The translations under genes were made by a program, and so were the position numbers. A DNA stretch of 51,875 nt from Rikenellaceae bacterium UBA1749 (lineage in GTDB: Bacteria; Bacteroidota; Bacteroidia; Bacteroidales; Rikenellaceae): NCBI GenBank assembly GCA_002315675.1, contig DCHP01000001.1, forward strand, positions 1 through 51,875. Reading direction: 5' to 3'. The notes beneath the pieces were generated by a model, which was not told where the DNA came from, ran no database searches, and saw only the letters and a program-made list of their open reading frames with translations. Shown here piece by piece: positions 1 through 7,208 of this stretch; within the stretch, counting starts at the first letter, position 1, and each line of letters starts with the position of its first letter.

Positions 1-20
1 CCCTTTAAAATTAGCATAAG

Positions 21-287
21 ATGAGCCGTTCATTAAAAAAAGGACCTTATATTGAGCCTAAATTAGAGGGTAGAATACTCTCGATGAATCAGGAAAATAA
101 GAAATCTGTTGTTAAGACATGGTCTCGTTCAAGTATGATTTCACCTGATTTTGTAGGTCATACAGTTGCCGTTCATAATGGTAACAAATTTATTCCGGTT
201 TACGTAACTGAAAATATGGTAGGTCACAAACTTGGTGAGTTTGCACCAACACGTATTTTCCGCGGACATTCCGGCAACAAGAAATAA
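21..287 (+). CDS. rpsS: 30S ribosomal protein S19
   Basis: S19 binds the 3' domain of 16S rRNA in the head of the small subunit. The 88-residue product opens with MSRSLKKGPYIEPKL, the usual S19 N-terminus. It contains the conserved block around VGHTVAVHNGNKFIPVYV and ends with FAPTRIFRGHSGNKK, so it is full length for the family. It is the first complete gene of the window and lies 27 bp upstream of rplV in S10-operon order. The 20 bases before it are too short to assign to rplB. Confidence 0.97.
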   Translation: MSRSLKKGPYIEPKLEGRILSMNQENKKSVVKTWSRSSMISPDFVGHTVAVHNGNKFIPVYVTENMVGHKLGEFAPTRIFRGHSGNKK

Positions 288-314
288 TAACTGATAATAA
301 GAAAAATTAAAATA

Positions 315-734
315 ATGGGTGCAAGAAAAAGAGAAAGAGCTGAAAAGCTTAAGGCAGCTAAGAAAGCAACAGCCATTGCTGTTTTGCGTGACTGCCCAAC
401 CTCTCCCAGAAAAATGCGACTTGTTGCGGACATTATCCGTGGCGTTGAGGTGAACAAAGCACTTGCCATTTTGCACTTTTCTAAGCAAGATGCTGCAGGC
501 CGATTGGAAAAACTCCTCAAATCGGCAATCGCCAACTGGGAAGCAAAGAATTCTAACGAATCACTTGAATCTACTCCACTTTGCGTTAAGACAATCATGG
601 TAGATGGTGGTCGTCAACTGAAACGTGTTCAGCCAGCTCCACAGGGCCGTGCAAATAGAATACGTAAGAGAAGCAATCACGTTACAATAGTGGTTGATAA
701 AATTGAAGTTAAACAAGTTAATGCTGAAGCTTAA
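315..734 (+). CDS. rplV: 50S ribosomal protein L22
   Basis: L22 lines the peptide exit tunnel and binds 23S rRNA. The product has 139 residues. It has an extended basic N-terminus (MGARKRERAEKLKAAKK) before the core, which contains SPRKMRLVADIIRG, and a C-terminal hairpin with the RVQPAPQGRANRIRKRSNH segment. It is longer than E. coli L22 (110 residues), mostly at the N-terminus, as is common in Bacteroidales. Only 2 bp separate it from rpsC, which suggests translational coupling. Confidence 0.96.
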   Translation: MGARKRERAEKLKAAKKATAIAVLRDCPTSPRKMRLVADIIRGVEVNKALAILHFSKQDAAGRLEKLLKSAIANWEAKNSNESLESTPLCVKTIMVDGGRQLKRVQPAPQGRANRIRKRSNHVTIVVDKIEVKQVNAEA

Positions 735-736
735 TA

Positions 737-1543
737 ATGGGACAAAAATGTAATCCGATTTCAAACCGTTTAGGTATTATCCGCGGTTGGGACTCAAGTT
801 GGTACGGTGGAAAAGATTTTTCCAAAAAGTTGGTAGAAGACGCCAAAATACGTGAGTACCTTGATGTCCGTTTGGCTAAGATTTCTGTTTCCAAATCAGC
901 TGATGGGAAACAGGAAAAAGAAGTCCGTTCAGCAAAGGCCAGTGTTTCTAAGATTATCATCGAACGTACACTGAAACTTGTTACTGTAACTATTTCAACA
1001 TCACGTCCTGGTCTGATTATTGGTAGATCTGGTGCTGAAGTTGATCTTCTAAAGAAAGAACTTTCGAAGTTAACTGGAAAAGATGTACAGATTAACATCT
1101 ATGAAGTTAAACGTCCTGAGTTAGACTCTGTTCTTGTAGGTCACACAATCGCTCGTCAGGTTGAGGGTCGTGTATCATATCGTCGTGCTATTAAAACAGC
1201 TATTGCATCTACAATTCGTAGCGGTGCTGAAGGAATTAAGGTTTCTATTGCCGGTCGTGTTGGTGGCGCAGAAATGGCACGTACTGAGAACTTCAAGGAG
1301 GGTCGTATTCCTCTTCATACATTCCGTGCGGATATTGACTATGCTTTGTCTGAAGCTCTAACAAAAGTTGGTCTTCTTGGTATCAAGGTATGGATTTGCA
1401 ATGGAATTGTTTATTCAAAACGTGATTTAACTCCACTTGCAGGAATGGCTGCAACAGGTTCTTCTGCTGCAAACCAGAATGGCAAACAAGGCCGTCGTCC
1501 TCGTGGTGACCGTCGTGGTGGTGATCGTCGTAACAATAAGTAA
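737..1543 (+). CDS. rpsC: 30S ribosomal protein S3
   Basis: S3 forms part of the mRNA entry tunnel of the 30S subunit. The 268-residue product starts MGQKCNPISNRLGIIRGW. It has a type II KH domain with GLIIGRSGAEV in the first half and the C-terminal S3 domain (GRVGGAEMARTE, GIKVWICNG) in the second. A basic, low-complexity tail rich in G, R, D and N makes it longer than E. coli S3 (233 residues). It lies in canonical S10-operon order between rplV and rplP. Confidence 0.97.
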   Translation: MGQKCNPISNRLGIIRGWDSSWYGGKDFSKKLVEDAKIREYLDVRLAKISVSKSADGKQEKEVRSAKASVSKIIIERTLKLVTVTISTSRPGLIIGRSGAEVDLLKKELSKLTGKDVQINIYEVKRPELDSVLVGHTIARQVEGRVSYRRAIKTAIASTIRSGAEGIKVSIAGRVGGAEMARTENFKEGRIPLHTFRADIDYALSEALTKVGLLGIKVWICNGIVYSKRDLTPLAGMAATGSSAANQNGKQGRRPRGDRRGGDRRNNK

Positions 1544-1576
1544 TCTGAATGTCTGATAATTATAAAAAGTAAAACA

Positions 1577-2002
1577 ATGTTACAACCAAAAAGATCAAAA
1601 TTCAGACGAATGCAGAAGGGTAGGATGAAAGGTCAGGCTCAGCGCGGAAACCAGTTGGCATTCGGAAGCTTTGGCTTGAAAACCCTTGAATCTGCATGGT
1701 TGACAGGTAGCCAGATTGAGGCTGCGCGTCAAGCAATCACACGTTATATGAAACGTGAAGGTCAGTTGTGGATTACAGTTTTCCCTGACAAACCTATCAC
1801 TAAGAAACCTGCTGAAGTACGTATGGGTAAAGGTAAAGGATCTCCAGAGGGATTCGTTGCTCCAATTACTCCAGGCCGTATTCTATTCGAAGCAGAGGGA
1901 GTATCTTTGGAAATTGCTAAAGAAGCTTTACGTCTTGGTGCGCAGAAGTTGCCAGTTGCAACTAAATTCATAATTCGTCGTGATTACGAAGTTGAAGAGT
2001 AA
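1577..2002 (+). CDS. rplP: 50S ribosomal protein L16
   Basis: L16 sits near the peptidyl-transferase centre and the A-site tRNA on the large subunit. The 141-residue product has the expected MLQPKRSKFRRMQKGRMKG start, the conserved AARQAITRYMKREGQLWI region, and the RMGKGKGSPEGFVA loop that approaches tRNA. Length matches the family (about 136-144). It is 33 bp downstream of rpsC and 27 bp upstream of rpmC. Confidence 0.97.
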   Translation: MLQPKRSKFRRMQKGRMKGQAQRGNQLAFGSFGLKTLESAWLTGSQIEAARQAITRYMKREGQLWITVFPDKPITKKPAEVRMGKGKGSPEGFVAPITPGRILFEAEGVSLEIAKEALRLGAQKLPVATKFIIRRDYEVEE

Positions 2003-2029
2003 TAATTTTAGCTAAAAACAGATAAAAAA

Positions 2030-2224
2030 ATGAAAACAGCAGAAATCAAAGAAATGGGCATCGCCGATTTGGAAGAACGTATTGCTGCCGCTAAAGCCAA
2101 TCTGATCAAGGCTAAAATGGAGCAAGCAGTTTCGCCATCAGATGATTTGCACAATATCAAGAATCAGCGTAGAGATATAGCACGTATGCTAACAATTCTC
2201 GCACAAAGAAAGAACAGTAAATAA
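2030..2224 (+). CDS. rpmC: 50S ribosomal protein L29
   Basis: L29 is a small helical protein near the exit tunnel, where chaperones and targeting factors dock. The 64-residue product, MKTAEIKEMGIADLEERI..., is a two-helix protein with the typical NIKNQRRDIARMLTIL C-terminal helix. Length and position between rplP and rpsQ fit L29. The sequence diverges faster than its neighbours, as is usual for L29. Confidence 0.94.
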   Translation: MKTAEIKEMGIADLEERIAAAKANLIKAKMEQAVSPSDDLHNIKNQRRDIARMLTILAQRKNSK

Positions 2225-2233
2225 TAATACGCT

Positions 2234-2488
2234 ATGGAAAGAAATCTAAGAAAAGAAAAAATCGGGGTTGTTGTCAGCAACAAGATGGAAAAATCCATAG
2301 TTGTAGCTGTTGCTCGTAAGGTAAAACACCCAATGTATGGTAAATTCGTGAACAAGACTACACGTTTTACTGCACATGACGAGAATAATGAGTGTGGAAT
2401 TGGTGATACTGTACGTATCCAGGAAACACGCCCTCTCAGCAAGAACAAATGCTGGAGACTAGTAGAAATCATAGAAAAAGCTAAGTAA
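2234..2488 (+). CDS. rpsQ: 30S ribosomal protein S17
   Basis: S17 is an OB-fold primary binder of 16S rRNA. The 84-residue product has RNLRKEKIGVVVSNKMEKSI at the start, then KHPMYGKFV and the conserved turn NECGIGDTVRIQETRPLSK, and ends in a short basic tail. It is 9 bp after rpmC and only 2 bp before rplN, consistent with one polycistronic message. Confidence 0.96.
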   Translation: MERNLRKEKIGVVVSNKMEKSIVVAVARKVKHPMYGKFVNKTTRFTAHDENNECGIGDTVRIQETRPLSKNKCWRLVEIIEKAK

Positions 2489-2490
2489 CA

Positions 2491-2856
2491 ATGATACAAC
2501 AAGAAAGTAGATTGAAAGTTGCCGATAACAGCGGTGCAAAAGAAGTTCTTTGCATCCGAGTTCTCGGTGGGACTGGTCGCCGCTACGCTTCGATTGGTGA
2601 TACAATCGTTGTGTCTGTAAAGAGTGCTACTCCATCTGGCGATATTAAGAAAGGTTCTGTATCTAAGGCCGTTGTTGTTCGTACGAAGAAAGAAGTCCGT
2701 CGTCAGGATGGTTCTTACATTCGTTTTGATGATAACGCAGTAGTTCTTTTGAGTAATGCGGGCGAATTACGTGGAACACGTATTTTCGGGCCTGTTGCTC
2801 GTGAACTAAGAGATTCATTTATGAAGATTGTTTCACTTGCACCTGAAGTGCTATAA
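2491..2856 (+). CDS. rplN: 50S ribosomal protein L14
   Basis: L14 forms intersubunit bridges on the 50S side. The 121-residue product starts MIQQESRLKVADNSGAKEVL and contains the conserved GGTGRRYASIGD and GTRIFGPVARELR segments; length equals the family standard (about 122). It follows rpsQ by 2 bp. Confidence 0.97.
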   Translation: MIQQESRLKVADNSGAKEVLCIRVLGGTGRRYASIGDTIVVSVKSATPSGDIKKGSVSKAVVVRTKKEVRRQDGSYIRFDDNAVVLLSNAGELRGTRIFGPVARELRDSFMKIVSLAPEVL

Positions 2857-2869
2857 AAAACCCAAAACG

Positions 2870-3187
2870 ATGAAATTACACATTAAAAAAGGGGATATGG
2901 TGCAGGTCAACTCTGGTGATAACAAGGGTAAACAGGGTAAGGTACTCGAAGTTCTTGTTTCTAAAGAACGTGCCGTTGTTGAAGGAGTTAACATGGTGAA
3001 AAAACACACCAAACCTAATGCCAAAAATCCTCAAGGCGGTATCATTGAAAAAGAGGCGCCTATTCATATCAGTAACTTGCAACCGCTCGATCCTAAGACC
3101 GGCGTACCTACTAGAGTATGTCGTCGTAAAAATGCTGAAGGTAAACTCGTGCGTGTAGCGCAGAAATCAGGAGAGGAACTTAAATAA
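2870..3187 (+). CDS. rplX: 50S ribosomal protein L24
   Basis: L24 initiates 50S assembly by binding the 5' end of 23S rRNA. I chose the ATG at 2870, which gives 105 residues beginning MKLHIKKGDMVQVNSG. A longer reading from 2828 would run back into the end of rplN and adds 14 residues unlike L24. The KOW motif lies in residues 1-35 (GDNKGKQGKVLEV), followed by GVNMVKKHTKPN. The stop codon overlaps the rplE start by one base (TAATG). Confidence 0.95.
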   Translation: MKLHIKKGDMVQVNSGDNKGKQGKVLEVLVSKERAVVEGVNMVKKHTKPNAKNPQGGIIEKEAPIHISNLQPLDPKTGVPTRVCRRKNAEGKLVRVAQKSGEELK

Positions 3188-3747
3188 TGAGCTACGTACC
3201 ATCACTTAAAACACAATATAAGGAGCAGATTCAGCCTGCACTTATGAAGCAGTTCGGATATTCAACAGTTATGCAGTGCCCTAAGCTTGTAAAGATTGTT
3301 GTAAACCAGGGTGTCGGCGCTGCAACAGCTGACAAGAAGCTGATTGATATTGCACAGAACGAATTGACTACAATTACTGGTCAGAAGGCAGTTCAGACTC
3401 GTTCACGCAAGGACATTTCTAACTTCAAATTGCGTAAGCAAATGCCTATCGGAGTTAGAGTAACTCTACGTCGTGATCGTATGTATGAATTCCTTGAACG
3501 TTTGATTGCAGTTTCTCTACCACGTATCCGTGACTTCAAAGGTATCAATGATAAATTTGATGGTCAGGGTAACTATACACTTGGTATTACTGAACAAATA
3601 ATCTTCCCAGAGATTGATATCGATAAGATTACTAAGATCTTTGGTATGGAAATTACATTCGTGACTACTGCCAAGACTGATGCTGAGTCATTTGCACTTC
3701 TTTCTGCATTCGGTCTTCCTTTCAAGTCCGGTAAAAAACAACAATAA
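3187..3747 (+). CDS. rplE: 50S ribosomal protein L5
   Basis: L5 binds 5S rRNA and contacts P-site tRNA. The 186-residue product has the family blocks KIVVNQGVG, TGQKAVQTRSRKDISNFKLR, PIGVRVTLRRDRMYEFLERL and GNYTLGITEQIIFPEI. Length is normal (about 180-187). Its ATG overlaps the rplX stop by one base, a typical translational-coupling arrangement. Confidence 0.97.
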   Translation: MSYVPSLKTQYKEQIQPALMKQFGYSTVMQCPKLVKIVVNQGVGAATADKKLIDIAQNELTTITGQKAVQTRSRKDISNFKLRKQMPIGVRVTLRRDRMYEFLERLIAVSLPRIRDFKGINDKFDGQGNYTLGITEQIIFPEIDIDKITKIFGMEITFVTTAKTDAESFALLSAFGLPFKSGKKQQ

Positions 3748-3766
3748 GCCCTAAAACAATACAAAG

Positions 3767-4072
3767 ATGGCAAAGGAATCAATGAAGGCACGCGAAGTTA
3801 AACGTGCAAAATTAGTTGCAAAGTATGCCGCAAAAAGGGCTGCTTTGAAGGAAAATATCCGCTTGGCTGGTGCCAAAGGTGAAGTTGACTATGACAGCAT
3901 AGCTGCTTTGGACAAACTTCCAAGAAACTCTAATCCTATCCGTATGCACAACCGTTGTTCTTTGACTGGTCGTCCAAAAGGATATATGCGTTTCTTCGGT
4001 ATATCACGTATCCAATTCCGTGAAATGGCAAGTAAGGGTCTTCTTCCAGGTGTAAAGAAAGCTAGTTGGTAG
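3767..4072 (+). CDS. rpsN: 30S ribosomal protein S14, zinc-free type
   Basis: S14 belongs to the head of the 30S subunit. The 101-residue product has the conserved C-terminal half: HNRCSLTGRPKGYMRFFGISRIQFREMA, ending KKASW. It lacks the paired CxxC motifs of the short zinc-binding S14, so it is the long, zinc-independent form. An internal stretch of about a dozen residues (around KENIRLAGAKGEVDYD) makes it longer than the roughly 89 residues I associate with Bacteroides. It is the last gene of the ribosomal cluster here: a strong terminator follows at once instead of rpsH. Confidence 0.95.
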   Translation: MAKESMKAREVKRAKLVAKYAAKRAALKENIRLAGAKGEVDYDSIAALDKLPRNSNPIRMHNRCSLTGRPKGYMRFFGISRIQFREMASKGLLPGVKKASW

Positions 4073-4098
4073 TTTTACCATACAAGTTCATACATGAG

Positions 4099-4140
4099 AA
4101 AAGGGTTATTTTGATTAATAACCCTTTTTTTTTGTTTTTT
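4099..4140 (+). terminator. Rho-independent terminator after rpsN
   Basis: A perfect 12 bp stem (4099-4110 with 4117-4128) encloses a 6-base loop. It is followed by a run of T broken by a single G. It closes the ribosomal operon at rpsN, where Bacteroidales normally continue into rpsH and rplF. The T tract also holds the -33 box of the next promoter. Confidence 0.92.
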
Positions 4141-4161
4141 TGCTTCATATTATTACTTTTG
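4131..4161 (+). promoter_or_regulatory. Bacteroidota-type promoter for the corrinoid methyltransferase operon
   Basis: A TTTG -33 box at 4131-4134 and a TACTTTTG -7 box at 4154-4161 (consensus TAnnTTTG) are separated by 19 bp. The first start codon lies about 43 bp downstream, so this is the likely promoter of the methyltransferase and corrinoid protein genes. Confidence 0.7.
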
Positions 4162-4204
4162 TTTACTATTTTTGTTAATAAGTTGTCAGTAATTTTATTT
4201 GAAA

Positions 4205-5461
4205 ATGAATAGTAGAGAAAGAGTAAAAACAGTCCTGTCACACAGGAATGCAGATACGATTGCAGTTGATTTTGGATCAACTGCAGTGTCGGGAATGCAT
4301 TGTAAAGTGATAGAGGGACTAAGAAAGTATTATGGTCTAGAACAGCATCCTGTTTTTGTCCATGAACCTTACCAGATGCTTGGTATAGTAGAAGATGACC
4401 TCGCAGATGCGCTTGGAATTGATTGTACAGGTGCATTCGGGGCGACAAATATGTTCGGTGGAACAACTCCCGCATGGAAGGAAGTGCGTATGCCATGGGG
4501 ACAGGTTGTGATGCAGTCTGTGAATCTTCCACTTGTTGAAAAAGGTGATCGCTATTATACTTATCCTGAGGGTGATACATCTTTAGAACCTTCTGCAATG
4601 CTCCCAAAATCAGGTTTTTTCTTTGATGCAATTGAAAGAGGTCCACTTGAAATAGATGACGATAAGCTAAATATTGAGGATAATCTTGAAGAGTTTTCTT
4701 TGCTTTCAGATGCAGGACTGGCATATTGGATAAAAACGGTAAAGGAAGCAGCTTCCAAGGGTAGGGCAGTTGTCGCAAGTTTTGGAGGTTCAGGTCTTGG
4801 TGATATAGCTCTTGTTCCTGGAATGCAACTTCGCGAACCCAAAGGAATCCGTAGAATTCCTGAATGGTATATGTCAACAATAATAAGAACAGACTTCATC
4901 AAGGAAATTTTCAGACGCCAGATAGATATTGCTATACAGAATCTAGAAAAAATTAATAGTGCTGTCGGTGATTTGGTAGATGTTATCATGATATGTGGAA
5001 CGGATTTTGGTACTCAAAATAGTCAGTTCTGTTCAGAAGAACAGTTCAGGGATTTGTACATGCCATATTACAGGAAAGTTAATGATTGGGTTCATTCAAA
5101 TACCGGTTGGAAAACTTTCAAGCATTCATGTGGCGCTGTCCGTCCTCTTATAAATGCCTTCATTGAATCTGGTTTTGATATACTTAATCCTGTTCAGGTC
5201 GCTGCTACAGGAATGGAACCAGCAGCCCTAAAGAAGGATTTTGGAGACAAAATATCATTCTGGGGTGGAGGAGTAGATACTCAGGGGGTGTTTGCTAACG
5301 GAACTCCTCAGCAGGTATCAGATCAGGTGCGCAAGCAATGTGATATATTTGGTGAAAATGGTGGTTTCGTATTCAACTCTGTTCACAATGTTCAGGCAAA
5401 TGTGCCTATTGAAAATGTAATATCTATGTTTGAAACTTTAAAATCTATAAGAAATGTATAA
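4205..5461 (+). CDS. URO-D superfamily corrinoid-dependent methyltransferase (MtaA/MtbA-like)
   Basis: The 418-residue product belongs to the uroporphyrinogen-decarboxylase superfamily. It resembles methylcobamide:acceptor methyltransferases rather than HemE. Seen: an N-terminal SRERVKTVLSHRNAD block, a central TIM-barrel-like region with ICGTDFGTQNS, and KHSCGAVRPLI with His307 and Cys309 placed like the zinc ligands of the family. A third, C-terminal Cys ligand is not obvious. I chose ATG 4205 over the TTG at 4199. The next gene, a corrinoid protein, overlaps by 8 bp, which strongly implies a methyl-transfer partnership. The methyl donor and acceptor cannot be read from the sequence. Confidence 0.85.
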   Translation: MNSRERVKTVLSHRNADTIAVDFGSTAVSGMHCKVIEGLRKYYGLEQHPVFVHEPYQMLGIVEDDLADALGIDCTGAFGATNMFGGTTPAWKEVRMPWGQVVMQSVNLPLVEKGDRYYTYPEGDTSLEPSAMLPKSGFFFDAIERGPLEIDDDKLNIEDNLEEFSLLSDAGLAYWIKTVKEAASKGRAVVASFGGSGLGDIALVPGMQLREPKGIRRIPEWYMSTIIRTDFIKEIFRRQIDIAIQNLEKINSAVGDLVDVIMICGTDFGTQNSQFCSEEQFRDLYMPYYRKVNDWVHSNTGWKTFKHSCGAVRPLINAFIESGFDILNPVQVAATGMEPAALKKDFGDKISFWGGGVDTQGVFANGTPQQVSDQVRKQCDIFGENGGFVFNSVHNVQANVPIENVISMFETLKSIRNV

Positions 5462-6086
5462 TTATTCAGAATTATATCAGGCAATTCTTAAGGGTAATCT
5501 TAACCTTGCCAAAACTGAGGTAACAAAAGCAATTGAGAATGGTTGCGCTGCAGATGAAATTATTAATAGTTGTATGGTTGAAGCCATGGGAGAAATAGGA
5601 GCTCAGTTTGAAGCTGGTAAAGCGTTCGTTCCTAATCTTCTTCTTAGTGCACGTGCGATGAAAGGTGCTCTTGAAATACTTCAGCCTCAGATGCAGAAAG
5701 AGAATACAAAACTTCTTGGTACAGTTGTTATTGGAACTGTACGTGGCGACCTTCATGATATCGGAAAGAATCTTGTCGCTTCAATGCTTGAAGGTTCTGG
5801 TTTCAAGGTGCTTAATCTTGGTAGTGATGTTCCAGCTGATAAATTCATTGAAACAGCTAAGGAAAACAATGCTGAGATTATTTGTCTGTCAGCACTTTTG
5901 ACAACTACAATGGGTTATATGCAGGAAATCGTGAATGCTGTTAAAGAAGCTGGTATCAAAGCAAAAGTAATGATTGGTGGAGCTCCTGTAACTCAGCAGT
6001 TTGCAGACAAAATTGGTGCAGACGGATACAGTGATAATGCCAATGCTGCAGTAACTTTGGCAAAGAAACTGGTTTCAGCTTGCTAA
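5454..6086 (+). CDS. Corrinoid (B12-binding) methyltransferase protein, MtmC/MtbC-like
   Basis: The 210-residue protein has the two-domain form of stand-alone corrinoid proteins. Residues 1-85 form a helical B12-binding cap (NSCMVEAMGEIGAQFEAGKAFVP). Residues 88-210 form a Rossmann-like B12 domain carrying GDLHDIG with His101 as probable lower cobalt ligand, then LSALLTTTM and MIGGAPVT contacting the nucleotide loop. It would shuttle a methyl group between a donor and the URO-D-type methyltransferase encoded just upstream, whose reading frame it overlaps by 8 bp. The homologous module of MetH is an alternative comparison, but no folate or homocysteine domain is attached. Confidence 0.93.
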   Translation: MYNYSELYQAILKGNLNLAKTEVTKAIENGCAADEIINSCMVEAMGEIGAQFEAGKAFVPNLLLSARAMKGALEILQPQMQKENTKLLGTVVIGTVRGDLHDIGKNLVASMLEGSGFKVLNLGSDVPADKFIETAKENNAEIICLSALLTTTMGYMQEIVNAVKEAGIKAKVMIGGAPVTQQFADKIGADGYSDNANAAVTLAKKLVSAC

Positions 6087-6186
6087 CGGAACAAAAATAG
6101 TATGAAACTATGGCAGTACTATTGTAGCTGAATATTACAAAATAGCGGATAATAACAAAACAATAGTGTTCTCTGCAATGTTATAC

Positions 6187-6222
6187 TATAAAGGAGGAAA
6201 ACTTAGGTTTTCCTCCTTTATA
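6187..6222. terminator. Bidirectional terminator between convergent genes
   Basis: A perfect 16 bp stem (6187-6202 with 6207-6222) has a 4-base TTAG loop. It sits between the corrinoid protein gene (plus) and the rhodanese lipoprotein gene (minus), which converge here. The T-rich flank is short, so the hairpin itself is the main evidence. Confidence 0.75.
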
Positions 6223-6278
6223 ATTTGCTATATGCTGCGCAATATGTTCTGGTGGTACATAGATTCTGATTATGGATG

Positions 6279-7058
6279 TCAGAACCTTATAGTTTCCTCA
6301 GGATTTTTGAACGAACTTAAGTATGCTGTTGCATGTGTGAAATAGTATACAGCAGTCTTTTCGTCTTTTTCGTTATACATTGAGCGTAGATTTGGATATG
6401 CGTCAAGCATTGATTTTTTTGCCTCAATGCGGCTGTCTTCTACAAGAGTCCCGCTAAGTCTGATCCACTGTTCGCCATCGTATGCGCATAATTCAACCTT
6501 TGAATTCTTTTTAATCTGGGATGCAATTCTTTTCATGTGACTGGTCTGTATGTAAAGTCTACCTTCAAAAATGTTAACGGTACCAAACGGTCTGACCCTT
6601 GGCTGATCTTTTTCTACTGTTGCAATGAAATAATATCCGCATTTTTTTATAAAATCGTATACAGAATAAATATCTTTGGTGGATACATCTTTTCCGGATT
6701 CCTGCCATCCGATAAATCCATTTTCCAGATTAATAACATTAAATCCCTCTTTTGACAGTATGTCACAGGCAGTAAGACTCCTCTTTCCGCTTCTGCAGTA
6801 TACTGCAACAGGAGTTTCTTTTGATAATTCTTCGATAGCCTGATTTCTAAAGTCCGGGGAGTTTACATCAATCAGTATACTTCCAGGAATATGTCCTTCC
6901 TTGTACTCTTTTTCGGTCCTTACATCCAGAATCTGGGCGCAGTTTTCTTTAATGAACTTTTCAAAATTATCAGAAGTAACGTTTTTGTATCCGTTGGAGT
7001 TTGCACTGTTGCATGATCCAAGAAGTATGATCAGTGCCAGTAGTCTGAATAGTCTCAT
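6279..7058 (-). CDS. Lipoprotein with rhodanese domain fused to a PPOX-type flavin domain
   Basis: The 259-residue protein starts with a lipoprotein signal (LIILLGSC, lipid Cys16). Residues about 28-122 form a rhodanese domain with LDVRTEKEYKEGHIPGS and the active-site loop CRSGKR (Cys88 is the predicted persulfide carrier). Residues about 129-259 resemble the pyridoxamine-phosphate-oxidase-like FMN-binding split barrel (YYFIATVEKDQPRVRPFGTV, then WIRLSGTLVED). Single-domain rhodaneses and PPOX proteins are common in Bacteroidota; joining both behind a lipobox is unusual. It lies between two B12-related genes on the other strand. Its substrate is unknown. Confidence 0.8.
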   Translation of the reverse strand: MRLFRLLALIILLGSCNSANSNGYKNVTSDNFEKFIKENCAQILDVRTEKEYKEGHIPGSILIDVNSPDFRNQAIEELSKETPVAVYCRSGKRSLTACDILSKEGFNVINLENGFIGWQESGKDVSTKDIYSVYDFIKKCGYYFIATVEKDQPRVRPFGTVNIFEGRLYIQTSHMKRIASQIKKNSKVELCAYDGEQWIRLSGTLVEDSRIEAKKSMLDAYPNLRSMYNEKDEKTAVYYFTHATAYLSSFKNPEETIRF

Positions 7059-7101
7059 GATGATTGTATATATTTTTCGGTATACCTTTATTATCTTTCA
7101 C

Positions 7102-7119
7102 TTATGTAAAGTTACATAA
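7102..7119. promoter_or_regulatory. 18 bp palindrome, candidate regulator binding site
   Basis: TTATGTAA and TTACATAA form a perfect inverted repeat with a 2-base spacer. It lies in the intergenic region between the divergent rhodanese lipoprotein gene (start 43 bp away) and the MetH-activation-like gene (start 90 bp away). Size and symmetry fit a dimeric helix-turn-helix regulator, for example of the Crp/FNR type, but the regulator is not identifiable from this window. Confidence 0.55.
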
Positions 7120-7208
7120 TATAGTTTATTTTTTTACCTTTATACTATGTTTATTTGCGATTATGTGGCTGGATTGCATATAATCATCAGTATTAAAACA
7201 CAAATTTT

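Noticed and set aside
1..20. 3' end of rplB
   Set aside because: The order of genes makes it likely that rplB lies just upstream, but the 20 bases do not contain a recognisable L2 C-terminus.
4062..4880. 272-codon open frame on the minus strand
   Set aside because: It is antisense to the URO-D methyltransferase and the rpsN terminator; its translation is low-complexity and unlike a protein.
4205..5461. Annotation as HemE (uroporphyrinogen decarboxylase)
   Set aside because: Partnership with a corrinoid protein and the HSC motif fit a corrinoid methyltransferase; the HemE N-terminal signature is absent.
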